Part shown: positions 28,832 to 37,132 of the stretch, piece after piece
Numbering within the stretch: the stretch's first letter is position 1
Layout: every line of letters starts with the position of its first letter
DNA from: Ramlibacter montanisoli
GTDB taxonomy: Bacteria; Pseudomonadota; Gammaproteobacteria; Burkholderiales; Burkholderiaceae_C
Direction: 5' to 3'
Length of the DNA stretch: 64,000 bases
Assembly: GCF_013087525.1 (NCBI RefSeq)
Contig: NZ_JABFCS010000001.1
Span: 124,001 to 188,000, forward strand
The notes under the pieces: generated by a model
Told to the model about the DNA's origin: nothing
The model's input: the letters and a program-made list of their open reading frames with translations, nothing else
Databases searched by the model: none
Translations under genes and position numbers: made by a program

Positions 28832-29826
28832 ATGCCTTTGCGCCACTCTCTGCTCGCGACTGCATTGTTCGCCGCCTGCGCGGCCCATGCGGCCGACGCC
28901 CCGGTCATCGGCCTGATCACGAAAACCGAAACGAACCCCTACTTCGTCGCCATCCGCGAGGGCGCGGCCGCCGAGGCGAAGGCGCGCGGAGCCAAGCTGC
29001 TCACGGCCGCCGGGAAGGACGTGCGCGACCATGCAAGCCAGGTGGCCGCGGTGGAGAACATGATCGCCGCCGGCGCGCGCGCGATCCTGATCACCGCGAG
29101 CGACTCCAGGGCCATCGTGCCCGTGCTGCGCAAGGCACGCGACCAGGGCGTGCTGGTCATCGCCCTGGACACTCCGACGGATCCGCCGGAGGCGGTCGAC
29201 GCCTGGTTCGCGACGGACAACTACGAGGCGGGCGTCCTCATCGGCCAGTATGCGAAGGCGGCGCTGGGCGGTCGCAAGCCGGTGGTGGCCATGCTGGACC
29301 TGGTGCCGGGGCTGTCGGTCGGCACCCAGCGGCACAACGGCTTCCTGCGCGGCTTCGGCGTCAACGCGCCCGACGCCAGGAGCTCCGAGCTCGGCACGGA
29401 TGCTTCCGTGGTCTGCATGGTGGACAGCTTCGGCGACCAGGCCAAGGGGCAGGCGGCCATGGAGAACTGCCTGCAGAAGAACGGGGACATCAACCTCGTC
29501 TACACGGTCAACGAGCCCGCCGCCGCAGGTGCATTCAACGCGCTCAAGCGCGCCGGGAAGGAGAAGGGGTGGTGATCGTCTCCATCGACGGTGGCTGCGA
29601 AGGCATCCGCAACGTGGGAAGCGGCATGATCGCTGCGACCTCGCAGCAATATCCGCTGAAGATGGGCGCGCTGGGCGTGCAGGCGGGCGTGGAGTTCGCG
29701 CGGACCGGCAGGAAGCCCAGTGGCTACACGAACACCGGTGTCACGCTGGTGGCCGGCAAGCCGGTGAGCGGAGTGCCCAGCATGGAGATCAAGACCGGCA
29801 GGGAGTCGTGCTGGGGCAGGAGGTGA
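28832..29826 (+). CDS. periplasmic sugar-binding protein of an ABC transporter (frame broken near 29572)
   Basis: About 331 aa. Signal peptide [18 protein letters not shown], then a class B periplasmic binding protein (Peripla_BP_4): [40 protein letters not shown] and [20 protein letters not shown]. This resembles fructose/ribose-type binding proteins such as FrcB. The last 83 residues ([20 protein letters not shown]) continue in another frame after a G run one base short near 29572. It is transcribed away from its permease and ATPase and ends 2 nt before a sensor kinase gene. It may therefore also deliver ligand information to that kinase. Confidence 0.88.
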
Positions 29827-29828
29827 AG

Positions 29829-31758
29829 ATGTCGCCCGGCGCGCCGGCCCTCGTGCTGCGCGCCGACGCGGAACAGCTGGCGCGCCTGGCCGGTTCCATC
29901 TCGGACTACCTGTGGAGCGCCGAGGCCGGACCCGGGCAGGCGTTGGCGTACCGCTACTTCTCGCCCGTGGTGGAGCGCATCACGGGGCGGCCGCGCGAGT
30001 ACTACCTGGCCGAAGGCCTGCAGGTGTGGCTGGCCACCATCGAGCCGCAGGACCGCGCCGCCGCGGCCGCCGGCATGGAGCGCATCCTGGGCGGCGAGCC
30101 GGATCGGCTGGACCTCGAATACCGCATTCATCGCCCGGACGGCACGGTGCGCTGGGTTCGCGACAGCATGCATGCCACGCGCCTGGCCGACGGGCGCATG
30201 CTGCTGGACGGCGTGGTGAGCGACATCACGGAGCGCCAGCAGGCCGCCGCCGCCCTGCGCGAAAGCGAGGAGCTCTTTCGCAGCCTCACCGAACTGTCGT
30301 CGGACTGGTATTGGCGGCAGGACGAGAACCTGCGCTTCACCTATCTTTCCAGCCAGGCGATCTCCCTGACCGGCCACACCGGCGAGTCGTCGGTCGGCAA
30401 GTTGCGCTGGGAGCTGGCCGACATGTGGCCGCTGTCGGGATCCTGGGACGAACACAAGGCCGTGCTCGCGGCGCGCCAGCCCTTTCGCAATCTGGAGTGC
30501 TGTCGCATTGGAGTGGACGGGGTTGCGCGCTACCTCAGCATGACGGGCGCCCCCTCTTCGACGAGCATGGACGATTCAAGGGCTACCACGGCATCGGCCG
30601 CAACATCACGGAGCAGAAGCGCATCGAGGCGGAACTGCGCGCATGGAGCGAGATGCTGGACCTCGCGCAGAGCGCCGCGCGCGCCGCCGCCTTCGAATGG
30701 CGCTTCGGGTCGGCGGACCGGCAGACCCGCTGGTCCGCGGACCTCGAACCGATGCTGGGGTCCCCCGGCACCTACGACGGCAGCGTCGACAGCTGGCTGA
30801 AGCTGGTCCATCCTGCGGACCGCGCCGTCGCCGAGACGGTGATCGCGCGTGCCCAGGGGCCCGGCGACGTCTCGTTCGAGTACCGCGTGCTCCACAAGGA
30901 CGGTTCCACCCGCTGGCTGCACCTGAAGGGCCGTGTCGGCGTGGAAGACGGCACGCAGGCCCGCCTGGTCGGCTTCATGCTGGACGTGACCGAACGCCAC
31001 AAGGCGGAAGAGGAGCTGCAGCGCCTGGAACAGCAGTTGAACCAGGTCCGCTCCGAACTGGCCCGCGTCGCGCGCGTGGCCACCTTGAGCACGCTGGCCG
31101 CCTCGATCACGCACGAGGTCAGCCAGCCGCTGTCCGGCGTCATCGCCAATGCCAGCACCTGCCTGCGCGTGCTGGATGCCGAGCCGCCGAACGTCGATGC
31201 GGCGCGCGAAACCACGCGGCGCATCCTTCGCGACGGCAACCGCGCCGCGGACGTGATCACGCGCCTGCGCGCCATGTTCAGCAAGCGGGACTTCACGCTG
31301 GAGCCCATGGACCTGAACGAAGCGGCGCGCGAGGTGGTCGCCCTGTCGCTGGGCGAGTTCCAGAGGAACCGCATCGTCGTGGTGTCCGAGCTGGCGCCGG
31401 ACCTGCCGGCCGTGACCGGCGATCGCATCCAGCTCCAGCAGGTCGTCCTGAACCTGCTGCGCAATGCGTCCGAAGCCATGGCCGACGTGCCGGAGCGGCC
31501 GAGGCAACTCGTGATCCGGACCGCGGTCGAGGGTGGCGACCGGGTGCGCCTGAGCGTGCGCGATACCGGCGAGGGCTGCCGCCTGGCAGGATGGACAAGC
31601 TGTTCGACGCCTTCTTCACGACCAAGACCGCCGGCATGGGCATCGGGCTGTCGGTCAGCCGCTCGATCATCGAGCGGCACCATGGCCGCATCTGGGCCGA
31701 GCCGAACGACGGCCCCGGCGCCACCTTCTGCTTCTCGGTTCCCGTCGCTCCGACCTAA
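29829..31758 (+). CDS. multi-PAS sensor histidine kinase (frames broken near 30553 and 31580)
   Basis: About 643 aa when repaired, no membrane helix. There are three PAS/PAC units: residues 15-145 (ending DGVVSDITERQ), 150-275 and 285-400 (ending VGFMLDVTERHKAEEEL). A coiled coil follows, then HisKA with ITHEVSQPLSGVIANASTCL and HATPase_c with QVVLNLLRNASEAM and [14 protein letters not shown] run is one base short near 30553 and another base is lost near 31580, just before MDKLFDAFFTTK. ATG 29829 lies 2 nt after the sugar-binding protein stop, with AGGAGGTG overlapping that stop. The pair is therefore translationally linked, an arrangement that hints at sugar-status sensing. Confidence 0.87.
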
Positions 31759-31817
31759 GGCGGGGTGGCGTCCTGCGCCCGAGTGGGATGCGACGGCCCC
31801 GGCCCGGGGCGACAGTG

Positions 31818-31858
31818 GGGGTGAAGGGCCGGTGCCGGCGGCACCGGCCCTTCACCCC
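31818..31858. terminator. perfect 19-bp hairpin between kinase and WrbA-like gene
   Basis: A 19-bp stem without mismatch (left arm ends GGCCGGTGCC, loop GGC, right arm begins GGCACCGGCC) stands 59 nt after the kinase stop and 25 nt before the WrbA-like start. It is followed by CACCACCACC rather than a T-run. It could end the kinase transcript or act in the leader of the next gene. Confidence 0.6.
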
Positions 31859-31882
31859 ACCACCACCTTCCCAGGAGCACAC

Positions 31883-32461
31883 ATGTCGAACCGGATCGTC
31901 GTCGTCTACTTCAGCGGCTATGGCCACACGCACAAGATCGCCGAAGCCGTGGCGGCGGGCGCAGGCGCGAGACTGCTGCGGGTGAACGAGCTGGGCAGCC
32001 TGCCGGACGGGGGCTGGGACGCGCTGGCCGCCGCCGACGCCATCGTCTTCGGCTCGCCCACCTACATCGGCAACGTCGCGTGGCAGTTCAAGAAGTTCAT
32101 CGACGAGTCCTCGAAGGTCTGGGCGACCCAGGGCTGGAAGGACAAGCTGGCGGCCGGCTTCACCAATTCCGCCGGCATGAACGGCGACAAGGGCTCGACC
32201 ATCAACGCGCTGTTCACGATGTCGCAGCAGCATGGCATGCTGTGGGTGGGTACGGGCATGCTGCCGAGCAACTCCAAGGCCGCGAAGCGCGACGACATCA
32301 ACTACGTGGCCGCGTTCGCCGGGCTGGCCGCGACCACGCCCTCCGATGCGACGGCCGAGGAAGTCGCCCGCGGCGACCTCGACACCGCGCGGCTCTTCGG
32401 CCAGCGCGTCGCCGCCACGCTCGATCGCATCCGCCTGGACGAGGCCGCCCTGGCCGACTGA
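31883..32461 (+). CDS. WrbA-type flavodoxin / NAD(P)H:quinone oxidoreductase family
   Basis: About 192 aa. IVVVYFSGYGHTHKIAEAVA is the FMN phosphate-binding loop, and AIVFGSPTYIGNVAWQFKKF and SAGMNGDKGSTINALFTMSQ are the other FMN contacts. The family reduces quinones by two electrons and protects against redox cycling. ATG 31883 is preceded by CCAGGAGCACAC. It lies just after a strong hairpin and before a gap containing a strong copy of the recurrent motif. Whether it is WrbA itself or a related flavodoxin cannot be decided by eye. Confidence 0.88.
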   Translation: MSNRIVVVYFSGYGHTHKIAEAVAAGAGARLLRVNELGSLPDGGWDALAAADAIVFGSPTYIGNVAWQFKKFIDESSKVWATQGWKDKLAAGFTNSAGMNGDKGSTINALFTMSQQHGMLWVGTGMLPSNSKAAKRDDINYVAAFAGLAATTPSDATAEEVARGDLDTARLFGQRVAATLDRIRLDEAALAD

Positions 32462-32508
32462 TCCCGGCCCGCCGGCGGCGGGCCTCGACCGCCGGAGCCC
32501 GCCGCGGC

Positions 32509-32541
32509 CGATACCAAGGTATCGTTTACCCCGTCGCCAAT
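32509..32541. promoter_or_regulatory. recurrent regulatory motif, palindromic copy before lone receiver gene
   Basis: CGATACCAAGGTATCG has 7-bp perfect arms around AA, followed by TTTACCCCGTCGCCAAT as the weaker second arm. It ends 38 bp before ATG 32580. Confidence 0.65.
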
Positions 32542-32579
32542 CTGGTGCACCCTACCGGAACGAATGACCAGGGGGCGTG

Positions 32580-32981
32580 ATGCAAAGTGAGCGCGGCGGT
32601 GCCGCCGCAGGCCGACAGCGCCCGCTGGTGTGCGTCGTGGACGACGACGAGTCCGTGCGCGAGGCCTTGCCGGACCTGCTCGGCGAGTTTGGCTACGCGT
32701 CCCTCGCTTTCGCATCCGCCGAGGAATTCCTGGCTTCCGACCGGATCCGCGACGCCGATTGCCTGATCCTCGATGTCGCCATGCCCGGCATGACCGGGCC
32801 CGAACTGCACCTGGAACTGAAGCGGCGCGGCCATGCCACGCCCGCGATCTTCATCACCGCCCACACCGATCCTGCCCTGTTTCCGCGGCTGATCGAGCAA
32901 GGGGCGGTGGAATGCCTGTTCAAGCCCTTCAGCGACGTCGCGCTGCGCGACGCGGTGGTCACTGCGCTGGCGACGAATTAG
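32580..32981 (+). CDS. stand-alone response-regulator receiver protein
   Basis: About 133 aa, receiver domain only. VCVVDDDESVREALPDLLGE, the phospho-acceptor Asp in LILDVAMPGMTG, IFITAHTD and LFKPFSD are all present. It belongs to the same FixJ-like receiver lineage as the two full regulators here but stops before any DNA-binding domain, with a hairpin directly behind. It probably serves as a phosphate sink or relay (FixT/CheY-like) for the neighbouring kinases. ATG 32580 is preferred over GTG 32577 because the G-rich site AGGGGGCG lies at the right distance. Confidence 0.88.
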   Translation: MQSERGGAAAGRQRPLVCVVDDDESVREALPDLLGEFGYASLAFASAEEFLASDRIRDADCLILDVAMPGMTGPELHLELKRRGHATPAIFITAHTDPALFPRLIEQGAVECLFKPFSDVALRDAVVTALATN

Positions 32982-32983
32982 GG

Positions 32984-33008
32984 CGCCCTGGCGTGAGCAG
33001 CCAGGGCG
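32984..33008. terminator. bidirectional hairpin between receiver and VOC genes
   Basis: CGCCCTGGC, loop GTGAGCA, GCCAGGGCG: a perfect 9-bp stem starting 2 nt after the receiver stop and ending 24 nt before the convergent gene's stop. TT follows on the plus strand. Confidence 0.65.
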
Positions 33009-33031
33009 TTGCCGGCGAGTCCGGCGCGCCG

Positions 33032-33679
33032 TCACTCGGGCAGGGGCCGGCCGGCCTGCTCGGCCACCATGAATTCGGCATACCAGTCGGGCCACTCGTC
33101 ATCGTGCGCGCCAACCTTTTCCTCGTGCGCGTGGTGCGCCGCTGCCGCCCGCCGCAGGGTGGCGGCGAGGTCGCTGGCTGATCCGAAGCGGGTCTCGTCG
33201 CCGTCGAGACGGCCGGGCAGGCGCGCGGTGATCTCCTGCATCAGCCAGCTGTTTCCGTCGGGGTCCTTGAAAGTGGCATAGGTGGCGTAGGGCCGCCGCT
33301 GCGGATCGCGGCCGGCCGCGGGCGGATCGCCCGGCGTCAGGTGGAACACTTCGCTGACCTCGGCGCCGCAGGCGATGAGATGCTCGCGTGCCGCGTCGAT
33401 GTCGGACACCGCCAGGAACAGGCCGTGCGCCGATCCGGGGGCGGCGGAGGTGATGCCCTTGCCGAAATGCAGCGAGCACGCGGAGCCGGGCGGCGTGAAC
33501 TGGATGGCGCGGAAGGCATCGCCGCGGTCGAAGTCGGCGTCGAGCCGCCAGCCCAGGCCGGCGTAGAAGCGCTTGGCACGCTCGACGTCGGACACCGGGA
33601 TGGTGATGACTTCCAGCTTCATGTCGACTTTCCGACGGGTCTCGGCGAGCGCCTTGCTGCGCTCCAGGGTGCTGCTCAT
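33032..33679 (-). CDS. VOC (glyoxalase/bleomycin resistance) family protein
   Basis: About 215 aa. LEVITIPVSDVERAKRFYAG opens the first beta-alpha-beta-beta-beta module and ATFKDPDGNSWLMQEITARL closes the second. The C-terminal 55 residues are a helical extension (DWYAEFMVAEQAGR) common in a subgroup annotated as VOC proteins. Substrate unknown. ATG 33679 is preceded by AAGGAGCAAGAC. An internal ATG (MKLEVIT, 33622) is possible. It diverges from the first epoxide hydrolase, and the shared gap holds two copies of the recurrent motif. Confidence 0.85.
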   Translation of the reverse strand: MSSTLERSKALAETRRKVDMKLEVITIPVSDVERAKRFYAGLGWRLDADFDRGDAFRAIQFTPPGSACSLHFGKGITSAAPGSAHGLFLAVSDIDAAREHLIACGAEVSEVFHLTPGDPPAAGRDPQRRPYATYATFKDPDGNSWLMQEITARLPGRLDGDETRFGSASDLAATLRRAAAAHHAHEEKVGAHDDEWPDWYAEFMVAEQAGRPLPE

Positions 33680-33756
33680 GTCTTGCTCCTTGGTTCAGGG
33701 TGCCGCGGCGACGGGCCTGCACCCGCCCGCATGAAATCAGGCCGGCGCCGCGGCGG

Positions 33757-33771
33757 CAATTGAACCAAGGT
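33757..33771. promoter_or_regulatory. recurrent motif half-site (VOC side)
   Basis: CAATTGAACCAAGGT matches the half-site ATTGNACSWWGGT at every position. It lies 78 bp before the VOC gene start and 43 bp from the next copy. Confidence 0.6.
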
Positions 33772-33813
33772 AGGGCGAACGGCAGTGCGCCACCCCCGAC
33801 GCATGCGGGGGTC

Positions 33814-33845
33814 CCACCAAGGTCTGCCCGACACCATCGTGCAAT
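33814..33845. promoter_or_regulatory. recurrent regulatory motif (epoxide hydrolase side)
   Basis: CCACCAAGGTCTGCCCG, then ACACCATCGTGCAAT; the second arm is a perfect half-site on the minus strand (ATTGCACGATGGT). It lies about 100 bp before the epoxide hydrolase start at 33947. Confidence 0.65.
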
Positions 33846-33946
33846 CGACCCACGCCGGGGCCGCGTGGTGTCATCGCCGCCGCTGCCCCAGGGATTGCGC
33901 ATCGCGCGGCCCCCATCCTCCCGCACCCCACCAGGACCCGCCCCAC

Positions 33947-35263
33947 ATGACTTTCCTGAACCCGAACGACGAAACGCTTTCGCCGGCATTGCGCAGGCGA
34001 GTCTTCCTTGCGGCGTCGGCAGCGGCGCTTTCCGCCAGCCCGCTGCTCACCGCCGCCGCTGCGCCTGTCGCCCGCGATTCCGCCGCCCACCCCGCCATCC
34101 GGCCGTACAAGGTGATCGTTCCCCGCTCCAGCCTGGTCGACCTGCGCCGGCGAATCGCGGCCACCAAGTGGCCCGAGCAGGAGACGGTGGCGGACCACAC
34201 GCAGGGCGTGCCGCTCGCCACCATGCGCAAGCTCGCGCACTACTGGGAGAAGGACCACGACTGGCGCAAGTGCCAGGCGAAGCTCAACGCGCTGCCGCAG
34301 TTCATCACCGAGATCGACGGGCTGGACATCCACTTCATCCACGTGCGCTCCAAGCATGCCAACGCGCTGCCCGTGATCGTCACGCACGGCTGGCCCGGCT
34401 CGATCATCGAGCAGCTGAAGATCATCGAGCCGCTGACGAATCCCACCGCCCACGGCGGCCGCGCCGAGGACGCCTTCCACGTGGTGATCCCCTCGCTGCC
34501 CGGGTACGGCTTCTCGGGCAAGCCGGCGAGCACCGGCTGGGGGCCCGAGCGCATCGCCGACGCGTGGATCACGCTCATGAACCGCCTGGGCTACCCGCGC
34601 TACGTGGCCCAGGGCGGCGACTGGGGCCAGCTGGTGACGGAGCTGATGGCGGTGAAGGCGCCGCCCGCGCTGGCCGGCATCCACACCAACATGCCGGGAG
34701 CCGTGCCGCCCGAGGTCGCGCAGGCGCTGCACCAGCGGCAGCCCGCGCCCGCGACCCTGACCGCCGACGAGAAGCGCGCCTGGGACCAGCTCGATTTCTT
34801 CTTCCGCAAGGGCCTCGCGTACGCGCAGGAGATGAGCAATCGCCCGCAGACGCTGTACGGCATCGCGGATTCGCCGGTCGGCCTCGCGTCCTGGATCCTC
34901 GACCACGATGCGGCCAGCCTCGCGCTGATCGCGCGCGTCTTCGACGGCCAGCCCGAGGGCCTCACGCGCGACGACATCCTCGACAACATCACGCTCTACT
35001 GGCTCACGGGCACGGGCGTGTCCTCCGCGCGCCTGTACTGGGAGAACAGGTTCACCTTCTTCGCGCCGCAGGGCATCCGCATTCCCGTGGCCGTGAGCGC
35101 CTTTCCCGAGGAGCTCTATACGGCGCCCCGCAGCTGGGCGGAGCGCGCGTACCCGAATCTCATCCACTACAACCGCCTGGACAGGGGCGGCCACTTCGCG
35201 GCGTGGGAACAGCCGCAGCTGTTCGCGCAGGAGCTGCGCGCCGCCTTCCGCTCGCTGCACTGA
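33947..35263 (+). CDS. Tat-exported epoxide hydrolase (copy 1)
   Basis: About 438 aa, uninterrupted. A twin-arginine signal (RRRVFLAASAAALSASPLL) is followed by the EHN domain (RPYKVIVPRSSLVDLRRRIA) and an alpha/beta hydrolase fold. The oxyanion motif is THGWPGSIIEQL, the nucleophile Asp is in AQGGDWGQLV, and the catalytic His is in [12 protein letters not shown]. The lid tyrosines are in the NITLYWLTGTG region. Such enzymes open epoxides to diols; natural substrates of the bacterial Tat-exported group are unknown. It is the first of two tandem paralogues with a third at 52067. The gene is likely controlled from the motif-bearing gap upstream. Confidence 0.92.
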   Translation: MTFLNPNDETLSPALRRRVFLAASAAALSASPLLTAAAAPVARDSAAHPAIRPYKVIVPRSSLVDLRRRIAATKWPEQETVADHTQGVPLATMRKLAHYWEKDHDWRKCQAKLNALPQFITEIDGLDIHFIHVRSKHANALPVIVTHGWPGSIIEQLKIIEPLTNPTAHGGRAEDAFHVVIPSLPGYGFSGKPASTGWGPERIADAWITLMNRLGYPRYVAQGGDWGQLVTELMAVKAPPALAGIHTNMPGAVPPEVAQALHQRQPAPATLTADEKRAWDQLDFFFRKGLAYAQEMSNRPQTLYGIADSPVGLASWILDHDAASLALIARVFDGQPEGLTRDDILDNITLYWLTGTGVSSARLYWENRFTFFAPQGIRIPVAVSAFPEELYTAPRSWAERAYPNLIHYNRLDRGGHFAAWEQPQLFAQELRAAFRSLH

Positions 35264-35300
35264 AGCCTTCTCTCCCTCTGCCCGACAAGGACCCTTCCCC

Positions 35301-36655
35301 ATGACCCACCCGACGCACTCCCGGCGCGGCTTCCTCGCCGGTTCGGCGGCCGCGCTGTCAGCCAGCCCGTTCGCGCTCGCGGCCGCCGCCACGGCGCGCC
35401 CCGGCACCGAGCTCCTGGCCGCCGCGCCTGCCGCGCACCGGCCGACCGGCAGCACCGCGATCCGTCCCTTCCGCTACCGTGCGCCCCAGGCGCGCCTCGA
35501 CGACCTGCGCCGCCGGATCGTGGCCACGCAGTGGCCGGAGAAGGAAACCGTCGGCGACACCTCGCAGGGCGTCCCGCTGGCGACGATGCGTGCGCTCGCG
35601 CGCCACTGGGCCACCGGCTACGACTGGCGCAAGTGCGAGGCGAAGCTCGACGCGCTGCCGCAGTTCATCACCGAGATCGACGGGCTGGACATCCATTTCA
35701 TCCACGTGCGCTCGAAGCACGAGGACGCGCTGCCCCTGGTCGTCACGCATGGCTGGCCGGGCTCGATCATCGAGCAGCTGAAGATCATCGAGCCGCTGGC
35801 CAATCCGACGGCGTACGGCGCATCGGCGGCGGACGCCTTCCACGTGGTGATTCCGTCGATGCCCGGCTACGGCTTCTCGGGCAAGCCCGCCGGCACCGGC
35901 TGGGGCCCCGAGCGCATGGGGCGGGCCTGGGCGAGCTGATGAAGCGGCTCGGATACGGCCAGTACGTCGCCCAGGGCGGCGACTGGGGCGCGTTCGTGGT
36001 CGACCAGATGGGCCTCCAGGCACCGGCCGGCCTGCTGGGCATCCACACCAACATGCCGGCGACCGTTCCCGCCGACGTGGACCGCGCGCTGCTCGCGGGC
36101 GAGCCGCCTCCGGCCGGCCTCTCGGCCGAGGAACGGCGCGCCTACCTGCAACTGGTCAGGACCTTCAAGCAGGTGGACTACGCCAGGCTGATGGGATCGC
36201 GGCCGCAGACCCTGTACGGCATCGCGGATTCGCCCGTGGGCCTCGCCGCCTGGCTGCTCGATCACAACGACGCGGACGACCAGCCGGCCGCGACGGTCGC
36301 TGCCGCCCTGCACCGCACGGCCAGCACCAAGGGCGAACTCACGCGCGACGAGATCCTCGACAACATCACCTTGTACTGGCTGGCGAACACCGGCGTTTCC
36401 GCCTCGCGCCTGTACTGGGAATACAAGGGCGGCTTCTTCAACGCCAAGGGCGTCGACATCCCGGTGGCGGTGAGCGTCTTCCCGAGGGAGCAGTACGAGG
36501 CGCCGCGCAGCTGGACGGAGCGCGCCTATCCCAGGCTGATCCACTACAACAAGCTGGACAAGGGCGGCCACTTCGCCGCCTGGGAGGAGCCGTTCCTCTT
36601 CGCGTCCGAGCTGCGCGCCGGCTTCCGCCCGCTGCGCAGGAACGCATCGAACTAA
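35301..36655 (+). CDS. Tat-exported epoxide hydrolase (copy 2; frame broken near 35933)
   Basis: About 452 aa when repaired. The Tat signal is HSRRGFLAGSAAALSASPFA. The EHN domain, THGWPGSIIEQL, the nucleophile in AQGGDWGAFV and the His in [12 protein letters not shown] are all present. One base is missing near 35933 between GRAW and ELMKRLGY. It is highly similar to copy 1 (long identical stretches such as LPQFITEIDGLDIHFIHVRS), so this is a tandem duplication that has diverged mainly in the lid. The 37-nt spacing suggests a single transcript. Confidence 0.9.
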
Positions 36656-36676
36656 GCCATCGAACCGAAGGTCACC

Positions 36677-37132
36677 ATGCGAATCCTCCTTGCCTCCATC
36701 CTCCTGGCCGCCGGCCTCGGCAGCGCATCCGCGGAAACCGCGTCGCGCGAGGCCGAACTGCGTTCGGCGATCGCCAGCTTCCGCACGGCCCTGAACAGCG
36801 GCGACAGCGGTTCCTTCTTCGCCCTGCTCGCGCCGGACCTCGAAGTGCTGGCTCCCGGCGCCGACCCGTTGCGCGGCGGCGCCGCGCACGCCTCGTTCCT
36901 GCCGCTGTTCACGCAGGTGCGGCCGCACATCGGGCCCTTCACCGGCGAAGAGATCACGGTGAGCGGCGACATCGCGATCCAGCGGCACAGCTTCGAGCTC
37001 TCGACGACGCCGAAGGCGGGCGGGCCGGTCACCACGGTGGCCGGTTCCGGCCTGCACGTCTGGAAACGGACGGCCGACGGCCGCTGGCAGATCGTCAAGG
37101 ACATCTGGACCAACCCGCCGGCGCGGCCATGA
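36677..37132 (+). CDS. secreted SnoaL/DUF4440-like (NTF2-fold) protein
   Basis: About 151 aa. Signal peptide RILLASILLAAGLGSASA. The mature part reads LRSAIASFRTALNSGDSGSF, LEVLAPGADPLRGGAA and LHVWKRTADGRWQIVKDIWT, the classic cone-shaped NTF2-like fold with the W-K-I-V-K-D-W ending. Catalytic residues are not evident. It sits in an operon-like series between epoxide hydrolase and redoxin genes, and its stop overlaps the next start (ATGA). Confidence 0.83.
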   Translation: MRILLASILLAAGLGSASAETASREAELRSAIASFRTALNSGDSGSFFALLAPDLEVLAPGADPLRGGAAHASFLPLFTQVRPHIGPFTGEEITVSGDIAIQRHSFELSTTPKAGGPVTTVAGSGLHVWKRTADGRWQIVKDIWTNPPARP

